Assembly: GCA_965205925.1 (NCBI GenBank)
Contig: OZ242183.1
Span: forward strand, 868,001-932,000
DNA from: CAYRJD01 sp965205925
Lineage (GTDB): Bacteria > Actinomycetota > Acidimicrobiia > Acidimicrobiales > Poriferisodalaceae
DNA: 64,000 nucleotides
Direction of reading: 5' to 3'
In this document: positions 8,843-16,707 of the stretch, one piece after another
Layout of the letters: each line of letters begins with the position of its first letter
How positions within the stretch are numbered: the first letter of the stretch is position 1
Position numbers and translations under genes: made by a program
The notes under the pieces: generated by a model
The model's input: only the letters and a program-made list of their open reading frames with translations
Databases searched by the model: none
Told to the model about the DNA's origin: nothing

Positions 8843-8882
8843 GTTAGTCAGAGTTAGTCAGGAGTTAGTCAGAGTTAGTCAG
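8843..8882. repeat. Four tandem copies of GTTAGTCAG
   Basis: GTTAGTCAG occurs at 8843-8851, 8853-8861, 8864-8872 and 8874-8882, with start-to-start spacing 10, 11 and 10 bases, about one helical turn each. The block begins 33 bases upstream of the DUF1844 start and ends about 180 bases upstream of infC. It may be a phased protein-binding array or a slippage product; the sequence alone cannot decide. Confidence 0.9.
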
Positions 8883-9008
8883 AACTAGGCAACGCTCATC
8901 TGACGATCCCAAGTGAGGCTTCATGTACCCGCTGGTAGCCTAGGGACTTAGATCAGATGCAGAGATACGTCGCATAGCGGCTGTCTATTGTTTGTGAGAT
9001 GTTTGCGA

Positions 9009-9022
9009 GGCGCTCAGGCGCC
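9009..9022 (+). promoter_or_regulatory. Small GC hairpin in infC leader
   Basis: GGCGC-TCAG-GCGCC forms a 5-bp stem with a 4-base loop 43 bases before the infC start. It could be part of an autoregulatory leader, as infC-rpmI-rplT operons are often controlled by L20, but no mimic of the 23S L20 site is evident. Confidence 0.3.
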
Positions 9023-9064
9023 CTTTGTGCGAAAGCTAGGAGACAATCTTTTGGGTAAGCGAGA

Positions 9065-9730
9065 ATGGCCATAACACGCGCAGATGCTGGCGATGCCTTG
9101 ATCAATGAAGAAATTGAGGCGGCAGAAGTCAGACTGGTTGCTCCCGATGGAGAGCAGATAGGCATCAAAAGCGTAGATGAGGCGCTTGCTATTGCCCGCG
9201 AGCTTGATTTGGATTTGGTGGAAGTCGCGCCCGGTGCTAGCCCGCCGGTTTGTCGCATTATGGATTACGGCAAGTACAAGTATGAGGCCGCCCAACGCGC
9301 TAAGGAGTCGCGACGCAAGTCGTCCCATTCAGGACTTAAAGAAATGAAATACCGACCCAAGATCGGTAGAGGCGACTTTGATACCAAGACCTCAAAAGTG
9401 CACAGCTTTCTGACCGATGGTCACAAGGTGAAAGTAACGATCATGTTCCGCGGTAGAGAGGTGTATCACCCAGAGCTGGGACGTGAGATTCTTGAACGTG
9501 TTGCCGAGACGGTTGTGGATATTGGCAAGGTCGATCAGTTTCCCAAGCTGGATGGTCGCAACATGACGATGGTGCTGAGCCCTGACCGCCAATCCGGTCG
9601 TAAGAAACGCAGTTTGGCAGACGCCAAGGCAGCGGCTTCTGCCGAAGGTGCGATTGGCGACGCAAACAGCGATAATGGCAGCCCTAGCGATGCTGAAGCG
9701 AGCGCCGCTGCTAAAGCCGTAACAGATTAA
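9065..9730 (+). CDS. infC: Translation initiation factor IF-3
   Basis: 221 residues. The N-terminal domain carries VRLVAPDGEQIGI and the VEVAPGASPPVCRIMDYGKY signature; the C-terminal domain carries EMKYRPKIGRGDFDTK, KVKVTIMFRGREV and the closing KLDGRNMTMVLSP. IF-3 binds the 30S subunit, blocks premature 50S joining and checks the start codon. The last 45 residues (after about 175) form an Ala/Ser/Asp-rich low-complexity tail. The ATG start is fixed by an in-frame TAA three codons upstream; unlike the E. coli gene it does not use AUU. It leads the operon with rpmI, rplT, tsnR, pheS and pheT. Confidence 0.97.
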   Translation: MAITRADAGDALINEEIEAAEVRLVAPDGEQIGIKSVDEALAIARELDLDLVEVAPGASPPVCRIMDYGKYKYEAAQRAKESRRKSSHSGLKEMKYRPKIGRGDFDTKTSKVHSFLTDGHKVKVTIMFRGREVYHPELGREILERVAETVVDIGKVDQFPKLDGRNMTMVLSPDRQSGRKKRSLADAKAAASAEGAIGDANSDNGSPSDAEASAAAKAVTD

Positions 9731-9795
9731 GTTCCGGCAACCCCGCAGACTGCTAACGAAATCAGCGCGAGAACCTGGCCCCTTGGGAGTTGACT

Positions 9796-9990
9796 ATGCC
9801 AAAAATGAAGACCCACAGCGGGGCCAAGAAGCGTTTCAAAACAACTGGCTCTGGCAAGCTTGTGCGCCGGCACCGCAATCGCAACCACATCCTTGAGAAG
9901 AAGTCGTCTAGCCGTAAGCGCCGCTTAGCGCTTGAGGGCACCGTCGACAAGTCCGACACCAAACGCATCAACAAGATGCTTGGTCGTTGA
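9796..9990 (+). CDS. rpmI: 50S ribosomal protein L35
   Basis: 64 residues starting MPKMKTHSGAKKRF, the canonical L35 N-terminus, followed by KTTGSGKLVRRH and NHILEKKSSSRKRRL. It is strongly basic, as expected for an rRNA-binding protein of the large subunit. The ATG at 9796 is preferred over an in-frame TTG at 9790 because GGGAG at 9785-9789 is well placed for it. The gene lies between infC and rplT, the usual order. Confidence 0.97.
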   Translation: MPKMKTHSGAKKRFKTTGSGKLVRRHRNRNHILEKKSSSRKRRLALEGTVDKSDTKRINKMLGR

Positions 9991-10022
9991 GCAGAATTTC
10001 TAAGAGAGCTTGAGAGTATCCA

Positions 10023-10436
10023 ATGGCCAGAATCAAGAGATCAGTTCCTAGCCGCGCGCGACGTAAAGCCGTCCTGGCGCGCGCCAAGGGTTATTACGGC
10101 AATAAGAGCCGCTCGTTTCGAGCCGCCAATGAGCAGCTGTTGCACAGTGATCAGTACGCGTATCGGGATCGCCGAGCACGTAAAGGCGACTTTCGCCGCC
10201 TGTGGATTCAGCGCATCAACGCTGCTGCGCGCATCAACGGAACCACGTATTCGAGGCTGATAAACGATCTAAGTACCGCTGGCATTTCGGTAAACCGCCA
10301 GGTGTTGGCCGATCTTGCTGTCACCGATCCGGCAGCTTTTACCGAGTTAGTTAAGCGCGCCACTGCTAAGCCAGCCAAGTCCAAGTCAGCTGCGCGCAAG
10401 CCCACATCTAAGTCACCAACTAAAGCAACTGACTAA
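10023..10436 (+). CDS. rplT: 50S ribosomal protein L20
   Basis: 137 residues. MARIKRSVPSRARRKAVLARAKGYYG and YAYRDRRARKGDFRRLWIQRINAA identify L20, an early assembly protein of the large subunit and often the repressor of its own operon. The family is usually about 115-120 residues; here a 20-residue Lys/Ser/Ala/Pro tail (KPAKSKSAARKPTSKSPTK) is added. The stop overlaps the proposed start of the following tsnR-like gene, suggesting coupled translation. Confidence 0.97.
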   Translation: MARIKRSVPSRARRKAVLARAKGYYGNKSRSFRAANEQLLHSDQYAYRDRRARKGDFRRLWIQRINAAARINGTTYSRLINDLSTAGISVNRQVLADLAVTDPAAFTELVKRATAKPAKSKSAARKPTSKSPTKATD

Positions 10437-11268
10437 AGCGATTACATCAGCTTCACAGACTGCTCTTGCGCGCTTGGCGCGTTTGGTGCGCGATCGCAAG
10501 TACCGCGATAAGACTCATCTCAGCGTTCTAGAAGGACCACGCGCACTTGATGGCGCGTTGGCCTCCGGCGCAATAGTGGAAGCAGTGTTTGCACGCCCCG
10601 ACAAGCAGACACGACACCTAGACGGTCGCGCAGGCCACCTATACGAAGGTCCGGTTTATGAGGTGCCAGCTGCCGAGCTTGATGAGTTGGCCGATGCGGT
10701 CAATCCGCAAGGCGTGATGGGGATAGTGAGATTTAGCGAAGCAGCGCCAACGCACTTCAGCTCACAATCACGAATCGTGCTACTAGACGGACTACGAAAC
10801 CCAGGCAACACCGGAGCCATCGCCCGTACGGCTACTGCAGCCGGGTTTACCGGAGTAGCGGCCACTACTGGCACGGCCGATGTGTTCAGCCCAAAGTCTT
10901 TACGAGCAGCCGCCGGTTTAACTTTGGGTTTGAGCGTGTGCCGCAATGTAGAAGCCAAAGACATCTTAGAAGAGCTTGGAGCAGCCGGTCACCTGCGCGT
11001 AAGAGCTGCGATGCAAGGCGATGTAACAGTGGCGGAGTTGGCAAGGATGTGTCAAACCCAACAAAGATCTTTGACCTTGGTAGCTGGCAACGAGGCGGTA
11101 GGCATATCCAACCAGACCGTTAGAAGCACCGACCTGGCAGTATCCATTCCTATGCGCGCACCCGTTGATTCGCTCAATGTGGCCGTTGCAATTGGCGTAC
11201 TGATGTATGCGCTAGCGGAAGTACCTACACCTAGCGACGCTAAGCCGTACCCTGCAGCAGATGCCTGA
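10429..11268 (+). CDS. TsnR/TrmH-type SPOUT rRNA or tRNA 2'-O-methyltransferase
   Basis: About 279 residues. The three SpoU motifs are clear: LLDGLRNPGNTGAIARTATA (motif 1), LTLVAGNEAVGIS (motif 2) and IPMRAPVDSLNVAVAIGVLM (motif 3, SAM-binding knot). The N-terminal LSVLEGPRALDGAL is the RNA-binding L30e-like region. The first ATG/GTG/TTG-type start is TTG at 10474, but the codons before it read TKAITSASQTALARLARL, matching the LTSxxNxxVKxL start of this family; I therefore place the start at CTG 10429 (ATT at 10441 is another option). In Mycobacterium tsnR also follows rplT. The target nucleotide is unknown. The stop overlaps pheS by 8 bases. Confidence 0.85.
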   Translation: MTKAITSASQTALARLARLVRDRKYRDKTHLSVLEGPRALDGALASGAIVEAVFARPDKQTRHLDGRAGHLYEGPVYEVPAAELDELADAVNPQGVMGIVRFSEAAPTHFSSQSRIVLLDGLRNPGNTGAIARTATAAGFTGVAATTGTADVFSPKSLRAAAGLTLGLSVCRNVEAKDILEELGAAGHLRVRAAMQGDVTVAELARMCQTQQRSLTLVAGNEAVGISNQTVRSTDLAVSIPMRAPVDSLNVAVAIGVLMYALAEVPTPSDAKPYPAADA

Positions 11269-12358
11269 GCAGCAAGGCACTGATTTAGCCGACTTGCTAG
11301 CAAGAATTTCCGTCCAGCACGACCAAGCACTGGCTGCGATCGCGGCGGCATCTGACCTAGACAGCTTGACGGCAATTGAGTCCAATTTGTTTGGCCGCAC
11401 GGCACCGCTGGCAGAGCTTAAGCGAGCGCTCAGCGCTATTGCGCAAGCCGACCGCAGCACTGCCGGGCGAGCGCTCAACGAAGCTCAGGATCAGGTGCGC
11501 GCAGCACACACACAAGCCCGTGACCGACTGGCCACAGCACAACGGCGCGCCAAGATTCAATTCGAACGGCTAGATCTCACCGAAGCACTACCGCAAACCG
11601 GTCGTGGCCATCTTCACCTTGTTACTCAAACCACTGAACAGCTTGAGGACGTATTCGTCGGCATGGGCTTCACAATCTCCGAAGGCCCGCAAGCCGAAAC
11701 CGATTGGTACAACTTTGAAGCACTGAATCTGCCGGCGGCACATCCCGCACGTTCGATGTGGGACACGCTCTATCTCGATTTGGGTGAACGCACGACATTG
11801 GGCGACGGCCAGGGTGGAGAGGCTTCTTCGATAGTGCTACGCACACACACCTCACCGGTGCAAATTCGTGTCATGACTACTCAAGAACCGCCCATTTACA
11901 CGGTGTGCCCAGGACGCGTGTTTCGCCGCGACACCGCAGATGCCAGCCACATGCCTGTGTTTCATCAGATTGAAGGATTGGTAGTGGATCGTGGCATTTC
12001 CTTTACTGATCTGGCAGGCACTTTGGAAGAGTTCACTTCGGCGTACTTCGGTGGTGCTATCTCCAGTCGTCTGCGACCTTCATATTTTCCGTTTACCGAA
12101 CCTTCAGCGGAGTACGACATCACCTGTGTGTTGTGTGAAGGACAAGGCTGTCAGACCTGCGCTCGTACGGGCTGGATAGAGCTAGGCGGCTGTGGCATGG
12201 TGCATCCAAACGTGCTCAATAACTGCGGCATCGATTCAGAGGAGTGGACTGGGTTTGCGTTTGGGTTTGGCATTGATCGATTGGCGCTGATGCGTCGCGG
12301 TATAAACGACCTGCGCGATATGTACACCAACGACATTCGTTTTGTTAGCCAGTTTTAG
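11261..12358 (+). CDS. pheS: Phenylalanyl-tRNA synthetase alpha subunit
   Basis: 365 residues. An N-terminal coiled coil (about 1-105) is followed by the class II catalytic core: GFTISEGPQAETDWYNFEAL, RTHTSPVQIRVM with motif 2 arginine, VFRRDTADASHMPVFHQIEG, and motif 3 GFGIDRLALMRRGINDLRD. A Cys-rich turn (CVLCEGQGCQTCARTG, about residues 290-306) could bind zinc; similar clusters occur in some bacterial PheS. It charges tRNA-Phe together with PheT. ATG at 11261 overlaps the preceding stop, consistent with translational coupling. Confidence 0.97.
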   Translation: MPEQQGTDLADLLARISVQHDQALAAIAAASDLDSLTAIESNLFGRTAPLAELKRALSAIAQADRSTAGRALNEAQDQVRAAHTQARDRLATAQRRAKIQFERLDLTEALPQTGRGHLHLVTQTTEQLEDVFVGMGFTISEGPQAETDWYNFEALNLPAAHPARSMWDTLYLDLGERTTLGDGQGGEASSIVLRTHTSPVQIRVMTTQEPPIYTVCPGRVFRRDTADASHMPVFHQIEGLVVDRGISFTDLAGTLEEFTSAYFGGAISSRLRPSYFPFTEPSAEYDITCVLCEGQGCQTCARTGWIELGGCGMVHPNVLNNCGIDSEEWTGFAFGFGIDRLALMRRGINDLRDMYTNDIRFVSQF

Positions 12359-12367
12359 GACGCGAAG

Positions 12368-14812
12368 ATGAAGGTGCTACTGAGCTGGCTGAGGGAATTT
12401 GCTCCAATAGAGCAAAGCCCTGACGAAGTTGCCAATCATTTGAGCGACCTTGGTATGGCCGTTGAAGAGATGACCGTGCTGCCAAATCTTGACGGAGTGC
12501 TGGTGGGGCGAGTGGGCGATCTACGGCCGCACCCGGATGCTGATCGAATTCAGCTAGTTGATTTAGAGCTAGATGATGATGCACCGTCGCGACAGGTTTG
12601 CTGCGGAGCTTTCAATATGTCTGTTGGTGACTTGGTGCCAGTTGCCACTGTCGGCACCGTGATGCCCGACGGTATGGAGATCAGCTCGCGCAAGATGCGC
12701 GGTGAACTATCGCAGGGCATGTGTTGCTCGGTAGCTGAGCTAGGGCTAGGCACAGATCACGATGGAATCATGATCTTGCCGGAAGATCTGGTGGTGGGAG
12801 AGCCGTTGATGAGCCAGCTTGGGCTCGCTGGCGATGTTGTTTACGATTTAGAAATCAATCCCAATCGCCCTGATGCGATGTCGGTTGCAGGTGTAGCTCG
12901 CGATTTAGCTGCGCGACTTGGTGCGTCGTTCAAGATTCCTACGCCCGAGGTCGTTGAGAGCGATGAAGACGTCAGCGCCGCCGTGGAGATTATTGATGCT
13001 GACTTGTGCGGGCGATTTGTGGCGCGTGTTCTACGTAACGTGCAGGTGAGACCGTCACCTCTGTGGCTACAGGTCAGGTTGACGCTGTGCGGCATGAGGT
13101 CTATCAACTCGGTGGTTGATGCTTCCAACTTTGTGATGCTGGAACTAGGCACTCCAAGTCATACCTACGACTTAGACAAGCTGCCCAATGCGCGAATAGG
13201 AACTCGACGCAGCCCAGGTGGTGAGCAGATAACAACGCTGGACGGCCAACAGCGAATGCTCGCCGCTGGGGACGGTGTGATCGTGGACGGAGCAGATCAG
13301 CCGATCGGCATAGCTGGAGTGATGGGTGGAGAAAGTACCGAGATCAATGATCAAACCAGTGCGGTGCTGCTGGAAATGGCTTGGTGGGATAGTGCTTCGA
13401 TAGCGGCCACCTCTCAGAGAATGGGACTGCGCTCAGAGGCGTCGATGCGATTTGAACGCGGCACCGACTGGGCACTGAAGCGGTTAGCGGTTGACCGTTT
13501 CTGTGAGTTGCTTGCAAAAATCACGCCGGGTTCTGTGCGTGTAGACCGCGGCATCGTTGATGTAGCTGGCGACCTTCCTCCCCAACCAAAGGTGAACGTG
13601 CGACCAGAGCGAGTCAGCCTTTTGCTGGGGCGAGAATTCAAAGGTGAAGAGATAGCTAAGTTGCTAACGCCGACCGGCTTTGAGGTGGAGCCAACCGTTG
13701 AGCCGGACAAAGCATCAAACTCGGAATCACTTTGCGTGACCGTCCCTTCGTTTCGCCCGGACACCGCGACCGAGGCTGACATTTCCGAAGAAGTTGCCCG
13801 CCATTATGGATATGGCCAGCTGGGACGAACCGTGCCGCGCTCGCCGAATCCAGGCCGTTTGACAAACCAGCAGCAACTTCGCCGCCGTCTGCGTCAGGTC
13901 TTAGTTGGCGAAGGTGTGTCCGAGGCAATGCCTAATCCGTTTTTGGCTCCTGACGCTGTTGCGCGCGCAGGTCTAGAGATAGCAGATCCGATTCGATTGC
14001 TGAACCCGCTTGCAACTGAAGAATCGGTGCTACGCCCATCGCTCTTGCCGGGATTACTGACGGCGGTGGGTTACAACGAATCTCATCGCAACGAAGGTGT
14101 ATCGCTATTTGAACTGGGTGTTGCTTTTTCTGCTGCGAGCGAGCGAGTTGCAACAGAATCAGACAAGCGTGATCCCAACACGGCTCTTTTGCCGGCCGAA
14201 ACTGAACATCTGTCGGTGATACTGGCCGACCGTGATGCGTACGCGGCGACACAGCTTTGGTCGCTTATCGCGACAGCGTTGGGGGTGCGATTCACATTGA
14301 CGAACACGGTCGATGTCAGCTACATGCACCCAACGCGTGCCGCAGAGATAACACTGGCTTTGCCAAGTGGCAGTGGTGTGGGTGCTTTACTAGGTGTGCT
14401 TGGTGAACTTGACCCATCCGTTTGCGAACGGCATGACATCAACCAACGCTGTGCTTGGATAGATGTTCGAACTGACTTGCTGATCGAAGCTGTGCTTGGC
14501 TCACCTGTGACGTCATATAGGCAGGTGTCGCCCTACCCGTCGGCCGATTTTGACCTGGCTTTGGTGGTTAACGATTCCATCTCAGCGGGCGAGGTGGAGG
14601 CAACGTTGAGACGAGCAGCGGGTGATCAGCTGCAGTCCTTACGGCTGTTTGATGTCTATCGAGGGTCGCAGTTATCTGAAGGTAAACGCTCCTTGGCGTA
14701 TCGGTTGCGAGTGCAAGCCGCAGACCGAACTCTTACCGATGAGCAGGTAGGTCAGATGCGGACGCGGTGTATTTCCGCAGCTGAGAAAGAGCACAAAGCG
14801 ACACTTCGCTAG
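12368..14812 (+). CDS. pheT: Phenylalanyl-tRNA synthetase beta subunit
   Basis: 814 residues in the usual order: EMAP/tRNA-binding domain (about 40-150, GVLVGRVGDLRPHPDADRI), B3/B4 editing domain (about 215-390, MRSINSVVDASNFVMLELG and GVMGGESTEI), B5 domain (about 400-480), catalytic-like core (NPFLAPDAVAR, LLNPLATEESVLRPSLLPGL) and C-terminal FDX-ACB domain ending SLAYRLRVQAADRTLTDEQV. It recognises tRNA-Phe and edits Tyr-tRNA-Phe. It starts 9 bases after pheS and ends the translation operon. The 51-base gap to the convergent next gene shows no strong terminator. Confidence 0.97.
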   Translation: MKVLLSWLREFAPIEQSPDEVANHLSDLGMAVEEMTVLPNLDGVLVGRVGDLRPHPDADRIQLVDLELDDDAPSRQVCCGAFNMSVGDLVPVATVGTVMPDGMEISSRKMRGELSQGMCCSVAELGLGTDHDGIMILPEDLVVGEPLMSQLGLAGDVVYDLEINPNRPDAMSVAGVARDLAARLGASFKIPTPEVVESDEDVSAAVEIIDADLCGRFVARVLRNVQVRPSPLWLQVRLTLCGMRSINSVVDASNFVMLELGTPSHTYDLDKLPNARIGTRRSPGGEQITTLDGQQRMLAAGDGVIVDGADQPIGIAGVMGGESTEINDQTSAVLLEMAWWDSASIAATSQRMGLRSEASMRFERGTDWALKRLAVDRFCELLAKITPGSVRVDRGIVDVAGDLPPQPKVNVRPERVSLLLGREFKGEEIAKLLTPTGFEVEPTVEPDKASNSESLCVTVPSFRPDTATEADISEEVARHYGYGQLGRTVPRSPNPGRLTNQQQLRRRLRQVLVGEGVSEAMPNPFLAPDAVARAGLEIADPIRLLNPLATEESVLRPSLLPGLLTAVGYNESHRNEGVSLFELGVAFSAASERVATESDKRDPNTALLPAETEHLSVILADRDAYAATQLWSLIATALGVRFTLTNTVDVSYMHPTRAAEITLALPSGSGVGALLGVLGELDPSVCERHDINQRCAWIDVRTDLLIEAVLGSPVTSYRQVSPYPSADFDLALVVNDSISAGEVEATLRRAAGDQLQSLRLFDVYRGSQLSEGKRSLAYRLRVQAADRTLTDEQVGQMRTRCISAAEKEHKATLR

Positions 14813-14863
14813 TCAGCCAAGTGTTAGCTGCACAGAGCAACAGCGCTGGACTGTCACCTTGCA

Positions 14864-15805
14864 TTAGTAACCCAGTGTCGTGTCCACGTGACCGATTAGT
14901 TCTTCACCTGCTACTCGCCGTTTCACGTTTTCGCGCACTCGGTCAGCTAATAACGGCAATCCCATTTCGGGCGTGTTGGCAATGTGTGGCGTGATGATGC
15001 AGTTTGAAATATTCCATAACGGATGCTCATCTGGTAATGGTTCAGGATCTGTCACATCTAGGCCCGCTCCACCAATCTGACCAGTCTTTAGAGCTTGCAC
15101 AAGATCATCGGTAACCATGTGGCGTCCGCGCGCCACGTTTATAACCCAGGCATGTTCAGGCAGTAAGGCCAGCTCGGGCGCCGCGATGATTCCGTCTGTT
15201 TCGCTAGTGAGCGCCAGTGCTAGCACCAACAGATCGGTTTCTCTCAACACAGCGTGAAGATCGCTGATCGATCGCACGGTAACGTCAGCCAAAGCGCCGG
15301 ACTCGCTAGTGATGTTTCTACGCAGCACTGTTGTTTGACAATTGAACGGCGCTAGCAGTGGCAGTAGCTCTTCGGTAATTCCACCAGCTCCGAGCAGAGT
15401 CACGCGAGCACCGATCAGGTTGTGTCCCTGCGGCTGTTCCCAGGTAGTGGCTCCTATATAGGTGCTTAGGCCGCGCATGCCAGCCAAAGCCAAAGCCAAC
15501 ACGTGCTCGGCGACAGGCTTGGCGTATACACCTTTACCGCAAGTCCACTCCAGATCCGGTCGACTGGCAATCATCTCAATGAACGATTCGACGCCGGCGT
15601 AGGGCAACTGCACCCATTTGATGTTTGGATTGCTATCTAGCACTACCGGTAGTAGATCTGCGAGCGCTGGTTCAGCCCACACCACTGCTTGAGCGTGCTC
15701 TTGCGTCACCACCTCACCGCCGCCGTCTTTAACCGCTTGCGCTAGGGCATCTCGTCGCCAGCACTCCGGTTCAACGGCAATCTTCGGCGTGTACTCAGCT
15801 CCCAT
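14864..15805 (-). CDS. D-isomer-specific 2-hydroxyacid dehydrogenase
   Basis: 313 residues. The C-terminal half holds the conserved catalytic features: VINVARGRHMVTDDL with the substrate arginine, GLDVTDPEPLP with the glutamate and IITPHIANTPEMG with the histidine. The NAD-binding turn VTLLGAGGITEELL departs from GxGxxG at its last glycine (Thr instead). Members reduce 2-keto acids or oxidise D-2-hydroxyacids (lactate, glycerate, phosphoglycerate). The short N-terminal domain (WVQLPYAGVESF) resembles glyoxylate/hydroxypyruvate-type enzymes. The start codon shares one base with the stop of the upstream SDR gene (TGATG), so translation is coupled and the two enzymes probably act on related substrates. 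Confidence 0.88.
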   Translation of the reverse strand: MGAEYTPKIAVEPECWRRDALAQAVKDGGGEVVTQEHAQAVVWAEPALADLLPVVLDSNPNIKWVQLPYAGVESFIEMIASRPDLEWTCGKGVYAKPVAEHVLALALAGMRGLSTYIGATTWEQPQGHNLIGARVTLLGAGGITEELLPLLAPFNCQTTVLRRNITSESGALADVTVRSISDLHAVLRETDLLVLALALTSETDGIIAAPELALLPEHAWVINVARGRHMVTDDLVQALKTGQIGGAGLDVTDPEPLPDEHPLWNISNCIITPHIANTPEMGLPLLADRVRENVKRRVAGEELIGHVDTTLGY

Positions 15806-16653
15806 CAGCGGTTATCGGCCATGATTCCACCGTCAGCGAAAATAATCTCGCCTGTAACAAAGCTGGACTCATCGCTGCATAGGTACAGGCAGGCGTTAGC
15901 AATATCGTCCGGTTCGCCGAGTCTCCCCAGCGGTGTTTCGGCCTCACGATTTGCCACCCAGCGCTCGTTATTAGTGGTGATGGCGGCACTCATTGAGGTT
16001 CTTGTGTAGCCAGGCCCAACGGCGTTCACACGAATTCCAAAGCGGCCAAACTCTGTCGCAGCGCATTTAGTCAGCATCCAAACACCGGCTTTAGATACGC
16101 AATAGTCTGCCGAACCCTTCAGTGCGGTGACCGCAGCCACGGAAGCAATGTTGACTATCGCTCCGCCGTGCTCTTGTGAACGCATCTGACGTGCTACCGC
16201 TTGATCGGTGAGCATTACTCCGGTGAGATTTACGTCAAGCACTCGTCGCCAAGCGCTTAACGACTTGTTGATGAGATACATGTCGCCGAGGTCAAACCTG
16301 TCGTTTCCGCTCTGCTCTTGCGTTTCTCGACTTATGTAACCAGCATGCGAAATGCCTGCGGCTGCCACGCATGCGTCAATGCGTCCAAACTTTTCCGCAG
16401 TACTAGCGACCATTGCTTCAACCTCGTTAGGCGCAGAGGTATCGACTGTTATGGCTAACGCAGGCGCACCCATTTGAGTCAGCTCATCAACAACGGCGTC
16501 CGCACGCCCGGGATTGAGGTCGGCGACCGCGACTGATGCACCTTCTTGTGCGAAACGAATTGCGCAGCTGCGGCCGATGCCGGAGGCTCCGCCGGTGATC
16601 AGCACCACCTTGTTGACCATGCGGTGTTGTGGGACAGGGATAGACGTGTTCAT
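15805..16653 (-). CDS. Short-chain dehydrogenase/reductase
   Basis: 282 residues of classical SDR type. VVLITGGASGIGRSCAIRFA is the NAD(P) Rossmann turn, NIASVAAV carries the catalytic serine, and DYCVSKAGVWMLTK gives the YxxxK pair. VADLNPGRADAV after the second strand has an aspartate that favours NAD over NADP. The C-terminal VTGEIIFADGG is typical. An insertion near residues 105-125 (SRETQEQSGNDRFDLGDMYL) is longer than usual. M12 is an alternative start. It lies between the P450-UbiB fusion (54 bases upstream) and the 2-hydroxyacid dehydrogenase, with coupled translation to the latter. The substrate is unknown. Confidence 0.9.
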   Translation of the reverse strand: MNTSIPVPQHRMVNKVVLITGGASGIGRSCAIRFAQEGASVAVADLNPGRADAVVDELTQMGAPALAITVDTSAPNEVEAMVASTAEKFGRIDACVAAAGISHAGYISRETQEQSGNDRFDLGDMYLINKSLSAWRRVLDVNLTGVMLTDQAVARQMRSQEHGGAIVNIASVAAVTALKGSADYCVSKAGVWMLTKCAATEFGRFGIRVNAVGPGYTRTSMSAAITTNNERWVANREAETPLGRLGEPDDIANACLYLCSDESSFVTGEIIFADGGIMADNR

Positions 16654-16707
16654 GCCTTGTTTTTAGCGCAATAGTTTGTGTACTTGCCAGCTTGCGCAGT
16701 AAAAGTG

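Larger units (their letters stand above)
8811..9064. promoter_or_regulatory. Divergent intergenic region between DUF1844 gene and infC
   Basis: This 254-base gap is the longest non-coding stretch in the window. It must hold the promoters of the translation operon (plus) and of the DUF1844-hisG pair (minus). It contains four near-perfect copies of a 9-base repeat at 8843-8882 and a short hairpin at 9009-9022. I see no convincing -35/-10 pair and no tRNA-like fold. In-frame TAA at 9056-9058 rules out a longer infC start. Confidence 0.5.

Noticed and set aside
8843..8882. Possible CRISPR array
   Set aside because: The units are 9-11 bases with no 25-40 base spacers and no cas genes nearby; the queG array is of the same short type.
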